Source: an uncultured Clostridia bacterium
GTDB taxonomy: Bacteria > Bacillota > Clostridia > Christensenellales > UBA1242
DNA: 64,000 bases
Reading direction: 5' to 3'
Assembly (NCBI GenBank): GCA_944362705.1
Contig: CALVTO010000001.1
Span: 295,366-359,365, forward strand
The notes beneath the pieces were generated by a model, which saw nothing but the letters and a program-made list of their open reading frames with translations, was not told where the DNA came from and ran no database searches. A program made the position numbers and the translations under genes. Below, piece by piece: positions 20,934 to 28,191 of this stretch (within the stretch, counting starts at the first letter, position 1; every line of letters starts with the position of its first letter).

Positions 20934-21627
20934 AATGGTACGCGTTTCGCCATCAATTTTAGCCGTCGATTGGCAAAACGAAATTACACTAAACGCAGTT
21001 ATCGACCAATTAGAACATTCGTCCGCAAGTTTTATACACCTAGATGTTATGGACGGCAAGTTTGTACAAAACAAAACCTTTGATGAAAAAATGGTAGAGT
21101 ACATTCGCAACCGTTCTACGCTCATGATGGACGTACATTTAATGGTAGAAAATCCAGAAAAAGTTATCGACAACTACCTAAAAGCAGGTGCCGATATTTT
21201 AACCGTGCATTACGAAGCATGTAAAGATATTGAACCCGTGCTAAAACGCATACGCTCTAAAAACGTGCTTGCAGGTGTAGCTATTAGCCCTAAAACCCCA
21301 GCATATAAACTCAAAGACCTTTTAAAAACAGGTCTTGTAGATGTTGTTTTAGTTATGGGCGTCGAGCCAGGCGCATCGGCACAAACCTTTATTCCGGGCA
21401 TGGCAGAAAAAGTAGCTGAAATTCGCGAAATGGATAAAAACGTCATTATTTCTATCGATGGAGGCGTCAACTTAAAAAATGCAAAACTTTTGCGTACGGT
21501 AGGGGCAAACATTTTAGTTTCGGGTAGCACCGTGTTTAAATCAAAAAACATACGCAAAACCATTCAAGCGCTTCGTGGCAGTTGGGGAAGTAAGTTTGCT
21601 AAACTCTTTAAAAAAGACGAAGACTAA
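20923..21627 (+). CDS. rpe: Ribulose-phosphate 3-epimerase
   Basis: Rpe interconverts ribulose 5-phosphate and xylulose 5-phosphate in the pentose phosphate pathway. The TIM-barrel motifs SPSILAVDW, HLDVMDGKFV, DVHLMVENP and SIDGGVN carry the metal-binding His and Asp residues. The protein has 234 residues. The ATG overlaps the rsgA end by 11 bases; AAAGGAGTGG is upstream. In Bacillus, thiN and spoVM follow; here thiN is absent and spoVM remains. Confidence 0.96.
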   Translation: MALKMVRVSPSILAVDWQNEITLNAVIDQLEHSSASFIHLDVMDGKFVQNKTFDEKMVEYIRNRSTLMMDVHLMVENPEKVIDNYLKAGADILTVHYEACKDIEPVLKRIRSKNVLAGVAISPKTPAYKLKDLLKTGLVDVVLVMGVEPGASAQTFIPGMAEKVAEIREMDKNVIISIDGGVNLKNAKLLRTVGANILVSGSTVFKSKNIRKTIQALRGSWGSKFAKLFKKDED

Positions 21628-21680
21628 ATGCTTACGCACACATAGTTTGCGTTTTTCTTTTTCAAACATAGTATCATACA

Positions 21681-21709
21681 AAAACCACCGTTTTTAGGGT
21701 GGTTTTTTT
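21681..21709 (+). terminator. Terminator after rpe
   Basis: AAAACCACC pairs with GGTGGTTTT and runs into more T residues. It separates the priA-rpe operon from spoVM. Confidence 0.9.
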
Positions 21710-21743
21710 GTGGCTACATGAGGCAAGTAAATTTTTATGTTGT

Positions 21744-21772
21744 GCACAATTTGTTTCTGTTTAGAATACACT
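21744..21772 (+). promoter_or_regulatory. Sigma-E-like promoter of spoVM
   Basis: GCACAAT, a 14-base spacer and AATACACT match the mother-cell sigma-E consensus (KMATATT, 14-16 bases, CATACANT) at 5 of 7 and 7 of 8 positions. There is no good sigma-A promoter at this site. spoVM of Bacillus subtilis is sigma-E dependent, which supports the reading. Confidence 0.45.
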
Positions 21773-21802
21773 ACACAAAGAGAAAAAGGGGGAAAAGGGT
21801 AT

Positions 21803-21904
21803 ATGACCATTGTTTGTATTAAAGCACCAAAGCTTGTTAGCGGTGTATTAAAATTATTTGTAAAGAAAAAAAGTAAAGAAAATTCGTCGCAGTCTAGTAC
21901 ATAA
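21803..21904 (+). CDS. spoVM: Stage V sporulation protein SpoVM, 33 residues
   Basis: SpoVM is a tiny amphipathic protein that recognises the curved forespore membrane and anchors SpoIVA for spore coat assembly. The product begins MTIVCIKAPKLVSGVLKLF; it matches the Bacillus SpoVM pattern IKxPKxxxG, with the conserved proline at position 9. A Lys/Ser-rich tail of about 14 residues extends past the core. GGGGGAAAAGGG precedes the ATG. Its place between rpe and the reversed rpmB is the same as in Bacillus. It is too short for most gene finders. Confidence 0.8.
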   Translation: MTIVCIKAPKLVSGVLKLFVKKKSKENSSQSST

Positions 21905-22151
21905 ATGTTTGTTGTCGCTTACGCTAAGCAAATATACCTACGGCTAAAACACAATATACACTTCGTTTTTGTGTTACATTGTAGCAAAAAAGTATGTATT
22001 TCTACATATTGCGTTTCAACCATATTGCCATAGTTGCTTGTTTTTTCTTTGTTCAAGCGTAAGTTGTGCACCATTTACATGTGTTCCATACGTATAATTG
22101 TTTTTTTACAAAAAAACAAACTGATTATATTTTATCTTTGTTTCTTATCAT
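21905..22151. other. Spacer between spoVM and its terminator
   Basis: About 250 bases with no recognised gene. A 39-codon frame starts right after the spoVM stop but has no ribosome site. An AT-only hairpin (GTTTTTTT and AAAAAAAC) lies near 22100-22118. It may be the 3' untranslated region of spoVM. Confidence 0.4.
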
Positions 22152-22184
22152 AAAAAAACACCCAAACCATAGGGGTGTTTTTTT
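22152..22184 (+). terminator. Bidirectional terminator downstream of spoVM
   Basis: AACACCC pairs with GGGTGTT, flanked by an A tract on the left and a T tract on the right, so it could stop transcription from either side. Confidence 0.8.
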
Positions 22185-22302
22185 ACATTTTTGTCAAATC
22201 ACACTTTTTTACGCATGCGCACGCAATCTCTTGCGTACATAAAACATAGGTTTACACTACGAAGTTTTCTGTTTTGCATACTATAAACAACAAATATACA
22301 AA

Positions 22303-22325
22303 CAAAAAAGCCCCAAAATAGGGGC
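22303..22325 (-). terminator. Terminator of rpmB
   Basis: Read on the minus strand, GCCCC, a 6-base loop and GGGGC are followed by a T tract. It lies 13 bases past the rpmB stop. Confidence 0.8.
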
Positions 22326-22337
22326 ATGTATGTATAT

Positions 22338-22526
22338 TTATTTATCGGCTTTGCTACCTTTTAGGCACTTTGTGCAAACATATTTTTTAGAAATTTTGCC
22401 TTTTTCATCAGCAACTTCTACTTTGTGTAAATTTGCTTCAAACGTGCGTTTGCCTTTTCTGTTAGAGTGGCTAACGGTATTGCCGGTCATTTTTCCTTTA
22501 CCACAAATGCTACAAACTTTCGACAT
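22338..22526 (-). CDS. rpmB: 50S ribosomal protein L28
   Basis: L28 is a small zinc-ribbon ribosomal protein. The 62-residue product begins MSKVCSICGKGKMTGNTVSHS and has two Cys pairs, CSIC and CTKC, for zinc. TAGGAGGAAAAAA lies before the start on the minus strand. It is divergent from asp23, the same arrangement as in Bacillus subtilis. It is one of only two protein genes on the minus strand in this window. Confidence 0.97.
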   Translation of the reverse strand: MSKVCSICGKGKMTGNTVSHSNRKGKRTFEANLHKVEVADEKGKISKKYVCTKCLKGSKADK

Positions 22527-22557
22527 AGTTTTTTCCTCCTATCAAGTCTCGGTTGCT

Positions 22558-22586
22558 ATTGTAACACAAACCCTTGCGTTTGGCAA
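22558..22586 (-). promoter_or_regulatory. Sigma-A promoter of rpmB
   Basis: On the minus strand, TTGCCA, a 17-base spacer and TACAAT with TGT upstream (extended -10). It lies about 32 bases before the rpmB ATG. Confidence 0.8.
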
Positions 22587-22644
22587 CCCTTTTTAAAATG
22601 AAAAATAAAAAAACACTCAAAAAACAACAAATCTATAAAAATCC

Positions 22645-22673
22645 TTGCAAAAAACGTATAGATATTGTAGAAT
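22645..22673 (+). promoter_or_regulatory. Sigma-A promoter of asp23-fakA-like
   Basis: TTGCAA, a 17-base spacer and TAGAAT, about 57 bases before the asp23 start and back to back with the rpmB promoter. Confidence 0.7.
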
Positions 22674-22729
22674 AAATAAGGCTAGTAGTATGGCAAAAAT
22701 AACACAAAGTCAAAAAAGGCAGGTGAATT

Positions 22730-23080
22730 ATGTCGGTTAATACCATCAATTCCTATGGAAAAATTACGGTTACAGAAAACGCAATCGCACTTGTGGTCGG
22801 TCATTCCGCGTTAGAGTGTTATGGCGTTGTTGACTTAGTGGCAAAAAAATTAGGCGATAATATTAAAGAACTGTTTGGTAAAAGTCAACGTACCCGTGGC
22901 ATTAAAATTTTAACTATTGGCGACAGAATTCACATAGATTTAGATATCATTTTAAAATACGGCGTCAGCATACAAGCAGTTGCAGAATCTGTACGTCGTT
23001 CTGTAAAATACAATGTCGAACAATTTACAGGCATGATTGTCGATTCCGTAAACATCAACGTAGTTGGGGTTAGGGTATAG
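22730..23080 (+). CDS. Asp23/Gls24 family protein (YloU)
   Basis: This 116-residue envelope-stress family protein begins MSVNTINSYGKITVTENAIAL and has the VVDLVAKK and GVSIQAVAESV segments typical of the Asp23 (DUF322) fold. YloU-type proteins are always next to YloV/FakA-like genes; their role is not settled, with some members linked to membrane or cell-wall homeostasis. AGGCAGGTG precedes the ATG. The fakA-like gene follows by 57 bases. Confidence 0.93.
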   Translation: MSVNTINSYGKITVTENAIALVVGHSALECYGVVDLVAKKLGDNIKELFGKSQRTRGIKILTIGDRIHIDLDIILKYGVSIQAVAESVRRSVKYNVEQFTGMIVDSVNINVVGVRV

Positions 23081-23137
23081 CAATTCGCCAAGAAAAATAA
23101 TCTATTTGAAAGGAAAGTAGGAGAAATATACAATAGT

Positions 23138-24787
23138 ATGGGTAAATCAGTTACAGGCGCCATGTTCCGTAAAATGGTCATCAGTGGCGCAAATTATTTG
23201 GAAAGTAATAAAGATTATGTCGATTCATTAAACGTGTTCCCAGTACCAGACGGCGATACAGGAACAAACATGTCACTTACCATGAAATCAGCGGTACGTG
23301 AAGTTAATTTATGTACCAATAATAATTTAGATAGCATTGCAGACGCAGTAAGTAAGGGTGCACTCAAAGGCGCACGCGGAAACTCAGGCGTTATTCTTTC
23401 ACAAATTTTAAAAGGTATGTCTACGGTACTCGTAAACGAAAAAAACATTACCACAAAAATATTTGCAAAAGCATTAAAAGAAGGGGCAGAGGTAGCTTAT
23501 AAAGCGGTAACCAAACCAAAAGAAGGAACTATTTTAACGGTTATTCGTTTAATGAGTGAAGAATCTGTTACCATTGCCAAAAAAGAAACCGATATGGCAG
23601 AGTTTTTAAAACAAACACTCGAAAAAGGCGAAGAAGTACTTAAAATGACGCCTGAACTATTACCTGTATTAAAAAAGGCGGGCGTTGTCGATGCAGGTGG
23701 TCGCGGGTTACTAGTTATTTTAAACGGCTTCTTAAAAGTTGTGCTTGGCGACGAGTCGGACGTCAACCTTGATTTCGAGGCCGACACACAAACAACCACC
23801 AACCAGCTCGACCCATTTGCACCAGCCAGTGTCGATTATAACGATTTAGCCGATATAGAATTTGCATATTGCACCGAATTCTTTATCATTAACATCAACA
23901 AAAAAACCACCGAAGCCGATATTGATAAATTGCGTGAAACGCTTATGAGCATAGGCGATAGCGTTATTTGTATTGGCGACTTAAACTTAGTTAAAGTACA
24001 CGTACACACCAACGAACCAGGCGTTGCGCTTACAAACGCATTAAAACTAGGTGAAATTAACGGCGTTAAAATTGAAAACATGTTAGAGCAAAACCGTGCA
24101 CTTAAAATACAACAACAACCAGAAGAATTAAAACCAATTGGTATGGTAAGTATTTGTGCCGGCGAAGGCTTAGCAGCTATCTTTAAAGATTTAATGGTCG
24201 ACCACATTATCGAAGGCGGTCAAACCATGAACCCAAGTGCCGAAGATATTGCTATGGCAGCCGATAACATTCCGGCCGAAACGGTATTTGTATTACCAAA
24301 CAATAAAAATATCATCATGGCAGCGCAACTTGCCAACGATTTATCTAAACGTAACATTGTGGTTATTCCAACAACATCTGTTCCACAAGGCATTACCGCA
24401 GCTATCAATTTAGACCCAGAACTTTCTGTCGAAGAAAATAAAGCCAATATGTTGCAAGCTATAGAAAACGTAACTACGGGTTCTGTAACGTATGCCGTTC
24501 GTAGCACACACATCGATGGCTTTAAACTAAAAGAAGGCGATATTATAGGCTTAACCGATAAATCAATTATTGCTAAAGGTGAAGATATTAACGCCGTTAC
24601 CAGCGACGTAATTGAAAAACTTATGAACGAAAACGTTATGAACATTACCTTGTTCTACGGCGCCGATGTTCAAGAAGTCGAAGCTCAAACCTTAGCAGAA
24701 CAACTAACGGCCAAATATCCAAATTGCTCTATCGACGCACACTTTGGTGGCCAACCATTATACTATTACTTAATTTCGCTTGAATAA
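23138..24787 (+). CDS. FakA/YloV-type kinase (DhaL and DegV-like domains)
   Basis: YloV/FakA proteins are related to dihydroxyacetone kinase; FakA phosphorylates fatty acids held by FakB (DegV) proteins. The 549-residue product has an N-terminal DhaL ATP-binding domain with NVFPVPDGDTGTNM (metal-binding Asp residues), GARGNSGVI and DAGGRG, a middle domain and a C-terminal domain of the family. GTAGGAGAAATA lies upstream. No FakB is visible nearby, so fatty-acid kinase activity is inferred from family only. Confidence 0.9.
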   Translation: MGKSVTGAMFRKMVISGANYLESNKDYVDSLNVFPVPDGDTGTNMSLTMKSAVREVNLCTNNNLDSIADAVSKGALKGARGNSGVILSQILKGMSTVLVNEKNITTKIFAKALKEGAEVAYKAVTKPKEGTILTVIRLMSEESVTIAKKETDMAEFLKQTLEKGEEVLKMTPELLPVLKKAGVVDAGGRGLLVILNGFLKVVLGDESDVNLDFEADTQTTTNQLDPFAPASVDYNDLADIEFAYCTEFFIININKKTTEADIDKLRETLMSIGDSVICIGDLNLVKVHVHTNEPGVALTNALKLGEINGVKIENMLEQNRALKIQQQPEELKPIGMVSICAGEGLAAIFKDLMVDHIIEGGQTMNPSAEDIAMAADNIPAETVFVLPNNKNIIMAAQLANDLSKRNIVVIPTTSVPQGITAAINLDPELSVEENKANMLQAIENVTTGSVTYAVRSTHIDGFKLKEGDIIGLTDKSIIAKGEDINAVTSDVIEKLMNENVMNITLFYGADVQEVEAQTLAEQLTAKYPNCSIDAHFGGQPLYYYLISLE

Positions 24788-24818
24788 CACTTTTCTACAA
24801 ACTTTTTATCTATTTCAA

Positions 24819-24845
24819 AGGGTAACCTTAGGGTTACCTTTTTTT
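24819..24845 (+). terminator. Terminator after the fakA-like gene
   Basis: GGTAACC and GGTTACC form a stem followed by TTTTTTTATT. Confidence 0.85.
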
Positions 24846-25035
24846 ATTGCATAATCAAACATGTATTCATGCTTTACACAAATAGAGGGTGTATACACAT
24901 GCATTCAAACATGTTTGCTACACACGCTGTATCGTTTTATAAAATCTATCTATTTCCTTTGGCGTTAAAAAAACATATAGAAAAAACATTATCTGATCAA
25001 TTTTGTTGTTTTGCTTTTTTTATTACAAAAAAATA

Positions 25036-25044
25036 TGTTACAAT
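25036..25044 (+). promoter_or_regulatory. Extended -10 promoter that may start recG mRNA at its ATG
   Basis: TGT followed by TACAAT is an extended -10. Its end is 6 bases before the ATG at 25051, where transcription would be expected to begin. No Shine-Dalgarno sequence is present. Confidence 0.5.
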
Positions 25045-25050
25045 ATGTAT

Positions 25051-27072
25051 ATGCAATTAAACGAATTAAAAGGTATAGGCGAAAAACGATTACAACAATT
25101 AAGGGAGGCAGGTATACAAGATACACTTGCCTTGCTTTCTTATTTTCCTAAACGTGTTTTATTTTTTCAAAACGCACAAGCCTTTGCGCCACAAACAGGG
25201 CAGGGGCAACTTTTAAAAGTTGTGGTGCATAGCCCCGCCAAAGTTGTGTTTATTAAAAAGAACTTCAACTCAACCACATGCCTTGTTACCGATACACTTT
25301 CACAAAAAAAACTTACGCTTACTTGGTACAATCAGCCATATATAAAAAATAGACTCACCGTAGGGCAAACCTATTACGTGTATGGTAAACCTAGCTCAAC
25401 CAAACAAAATACTTTGCTCGTGCAAATTTTACAAACCGAAGAAAAACATGCTTCTCAACCAACATCGTTTACCTTTTATAAACCCATAGCCAACATGGGC
25501 AATGCGTTTATCAAATCGCTTATACAGCAGGCACTAAAACAAACCAATATTTCTTCTATTATGCCTCCAAACGTAGAACAATCTTACCAATGTATGCCTT
25601 TACAAACGGCATATACAAATATGCATTTCCCTAAAACGGAAGAAGAATACATGCAAGCAAAACAACGAATTTTTATTGAACAAATATTATACATTTTATC
25701 TTTAAAATTGCAAATTTCAAAAAAAGAAAGTGAAAAATACTATAAATTTCGCGAATTTAACCAAATTTTTGCAAATTTTCAAAAACTACTACCTTATAAA
25801 CTCACCAGTGGACAAACTATGGCCATCACACAAATTGCCAACGATTGCTTATCTAATCACCCCATGAACCGATTACTAGAAGGCGATACAGGCTGTGGTA
25901 AAACCATGGTTGCCATGTTTGCTTGTTACTTTGCTATGGAAAACGGCTACCAAGCTGCCATTATGGCACCAACCGAACTTTTAGCAAAACAACACTTTCA
26001 AACGGCACAAACATTATTTAGCAAACAACACCGCATTTGCTATTTACACAGTGGTTTAAAAACAGCAGAAAAGCGAAAACTTCTTGCAGGCATTCGCATT
26101 GGTTTTTACGAACTTGTTATTGGCACACACGCTATCATATCTAATAAAGTTGAATACGCCTGCTTACGCATGGTCATTACCGACGAACAACATCGCTTTG
26201 GCGTACGTACGCGCGCGCAACTAGAAAACAAAGGGGAAGCACCCGAAACTTTGGTTATGAGCGCAACACCAATTCCGCGTTCACTTTCACTTGTTATGTA
26301 CGGCGATTTATCTATTACGCAAATTCACGAGCGCCCACACGGCGAAAGTAGAACACAAACGCATTTAATACCCACACAAAAAATTCCAGCTATGTGGCAA
26401 TTTATTCGCCAGCAACTTGATATAGGTAAAAAAGCATTTGTGGTGTGCCCTAGGGTAGAAGATGCCGAAACCGAAGACGAATCTATGCAAAACGTTACCG
26501 CACTATATAAACAACTTTGCACAAGTGGCGTTTTTGAACCAACCAAAATAGGGCTTATTCACGGAAAACAAACATTAGAAAAAAATTTAGAAATTATAGA
26601 CCAATTTAAACAAAATACATACAACCTTCTTGTTGCCACCACCATTGTAGAAGTCGGCATCGATATTCCCGACGCATCTATTATTGTTATTACAAACCCT
26701 GAAAGGTTTGGCTTAGCAACCTTGCACCAACTTAGGGGTAGAGTAGGGCGCAACGGCGACTTGGCGTATTGCTTTTTAACCTGCGAAAATGTCACCGAAC
26801 AAAATATCGAACGTTTACAATATTTTCAAAAACATAACGATGGCTTTATGCTTGCTGAGTACGATTTTGCTTCCCGTGGGGGCGGAACCATTTTAGGCAC
26901 AAAACAACATGGCAAAGATACACTTTTGCAAGGCATAGGTTTTCACACCAATTTACTTAGCACCGCCGAGCAAATATTTAACGATTTAAAAACACGTATC
27001 GACATGTCTGTTGTACAACAGCGTGCAAAGCAAATGTATGAAGAAATATACAACACCATTGTACTCAACTAA
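25051..27072 (+). CDS. recG: ATP-dependent DNA helicase RecG
   Basis: RecG reverses stalled forks and processes branched DNA. The 673-residue protein has the N-terminal wedge domain, Walker A GDTGCGKT, DEQHRFG (motif II), SATPIPRS and the C-terminal TTIVEVGIDIPDAS and HQLRGRVGR motifs. Start choice is open: ATG at 25051 (MQLNELKGIG) or 25045 both begin right after a -10 element and have no ribosome site, suggesting leaderless translation. It closes the yloU-yloV-recG series seen in Bacillota. Confidence 0.95.
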   Translation: MQLNELKGIGEKRLQQLREAGIQDTLALLSYFPKRVLFFQNAQAFAPQTGQGQLLKVVVHSPAKVVFIKKNFNSTTCLVTDTLSQKKLTLTWYNQPYIKNRLTVGQTYYVYGKPSSTKQNTLLVQILQTEEKHASQPTSFTFYKPIANMGNAFIKSLIQQALKQTNISSIMPPNVEQSYQCMPLQTAYTNMHFPKTEEEYMQAKQRIFIEQILYILSLKLQISKKESEKYYKFREFNQIFANFQKLLPYKLTSGQTMAITQIANDCLSNHPMNRLLEGDTGCGKTMVAMFACYFAMENGYQAAIMAPTELLAKQHFQTAQTLFSKQHRICYLHSGLKTAEKRKLLAGIRIGFYELVIGTHAIISNKVEYACLRMVITDEQHRFGVRTRAQLENKGEAPETLVMSATPIPRSLSLVMYGDLSITQIHERPHGESRTQTHLIPTQKIPAMWQFIRQQLDIGKKAFVVCPRVEDAETEDESMQNVTALYKQLCTSGVFEPTKIGLIHGKQTLEKNLEIIDQFKQNTYNLLVATTIVEVGIDIPDASIIVITNPERFGLATLHQLRGRVGRNGDLAYCFLTCENVTEQNIERLQYFQKHNDGFMLAEYDFASRGGGTILGTKQHGKDTLLQGIGFHTNLLSTAEQIFNDLKTRIDMSVVQQRAKQMYEEIYNTIVLN

Positions 27073-27439
27073 GCACGCAAAACTTCCAATTTACACACTT
27101 TCACACAAAACCCGAAAATGCAAAATAAAATCACAAAACACAAAAAACGCAGTGTTTTAAGCATTTTTTTATTTTATTGCATGTAAATTTGCGTTTTTTA
27201 TAAACAACGCTTGTTCTCTCAAGCAAAACACTTTCTAATTTACATAATACTATTAAGCGTTATTTCACACTCGCGCGCGCCATGCATTATACTTTATGCG
27301 CTATGCGCATGTACTCGTGCGCGCGCACGCAAACGCATCGCACACAACCTACAACTTACATTACATAGCGTGCGCACAAAAAACATAGGCGTATACTAAA
27401 CCCTACACTTTTGTCATATACTAGCTTTGTGACGGGTTA
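27073..27439. other. Intergenic region with alternating CG tracts
   Basis: About 370 bases between recG and the tRNA operon. No gene is supported. It holds a small hairpin (GCTTG with CAAGC, 27208-27223) and two alternating CG tracts (27271-27280 and 27317-27330), unusual in this AT-rich sequence. Confidence 0.5.
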
Positions 27440-27498
27440 AAAAAAATTAAAAAAAATTATAAAAATCTCTTGCGTTTTTTTATAATGTTTGGTATTAT
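27440..27498 (+). promoter_or_regulatory. tRNA operon promoter with UP-element-like A tracts
   Basis: TTGCGT (27470), a 17-base spacer and TATTAT (27493) with TGG upstream. Just before the -35 lies a run of A tracts (27440-27465) resembling an UP element that contacts the RNA polymerase alpha subunits. Confidence 0.75.
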
Positions 27499-27521
27499 GT
27501 ACAAGTCACGAGGGCAAGCGC

Positions 27522-27597
27522 GGGAGTTTAGCTCAGTTGGTAGAGCATCTGCCTTACAAGCAGGCGGTCATAGGTTCGAGTCCTATAGCTCCCACCA
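27522..27597 (+). tRNA. tRNA-Val (anticodon UAC)
   Basis: A 76-base cloverleaf with acceptor GGGAGTT paired to AGCTCCC, D arm GCTC...GAGC, anticodon loop CTTACAA giving UAC, TTCGAGT T loop and encoded CCA. Confidence 0.97.
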
Positions 27598-27644
27598 CTT
27601 AAACTCATGGGTTTTGCAACCTTTGTACACGGCACTTTATTTAT

Positions 27645-27719
27645 GCGGGAATGGCTCAGCGGTAGAGCGTTGCCTTGCCAAGGCAAATGTCGCGAGTTCG
27701 AATCTCGTTTCCCGCTCCA
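27645..27719 (+). tRNA. tRNA-Gly (anticodon GCC)
   Basis: A 75-base cloverleaf with acceptor GCGGGAA paired to TTCCCGC, anticodon loop TTGCCAA giving GCC, discriminator T and encoded CCA. Confidence 0.97.
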
Positions 27720-27769
27720 TGCAAATGCCAGGTGCAGTTAAACGTTTGCACTTGGCATTTTAAAACTTT

Positions 27770-27843
<74 letters not shown>

Positions 27844-27846
27844 AAT

Positions 27847-27933
27847 GCTGGTGTGGCGGAATCGGCAGACGCAAGGGACTTAAAATCCCTCGAGGGAAAC
27901 TTCGTATCGGTTCAAGTCCGATCACCAGCACCA
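27847..27933 (+). tRNA. tRNA-Leu (anticodon UAA)
   Basis: An 87-base tRNA with the long variable arm of class II tRNAs. The acceptor GCTGGTG pairs with CACCAGC, the anticodon loop CTTAAAA gives UAA, and CCA is encoded. It starts 3 bases after tRNA-Cys. Confidence 0.97.
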
Positions 27934-27934
27934 T

Positions 27935-27965
27935 AAAAAACAGCACAGCACGTGCTGTTTTTTTT
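27935..27965 (+). terminator. Terminator of the tRNA operon
   Basis: AAAAACAGCAC pairs with GTGCTGTTTTT directly after tRNA-Leu, followed by more T residues. Confidence 0.92.
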
Positions 27966-28138
27966 ATACATTGTTACAACAAATGTATCACCATATCATT
28001 AAAATACTTGCAAAAACATCAAACATGTTTTTTTATTTTTTCACCGCAAGAAAATGGTTTTTATACAAACGCATAACCTTTCATTTACATTTTTTTACAA
28101 ACATTTTATAGTAAATTTTGAATAAACCGTAATACAAT

Positions 28139-28168
28139 TTGACAAACAATTTTTGCTAAGCATATACT
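28139..28168 (+). promoter_or_regulatory. Sigma-A promoter of the ABC exporter operon
   Basis: TTGACA, an 18-base spacer and TATACT, 23 bases before the first ABC gene. Confidence 0.82.
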
Positions 28169-28191
28169 ACAAATTATGTAAAGGAGAAACT

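Noticed and set aside
21905..22024. A 39-codon frame starting right after the spoVM stop
   Set aside because: No ribosome site and no recognisable pattern; composition looks non-coding.
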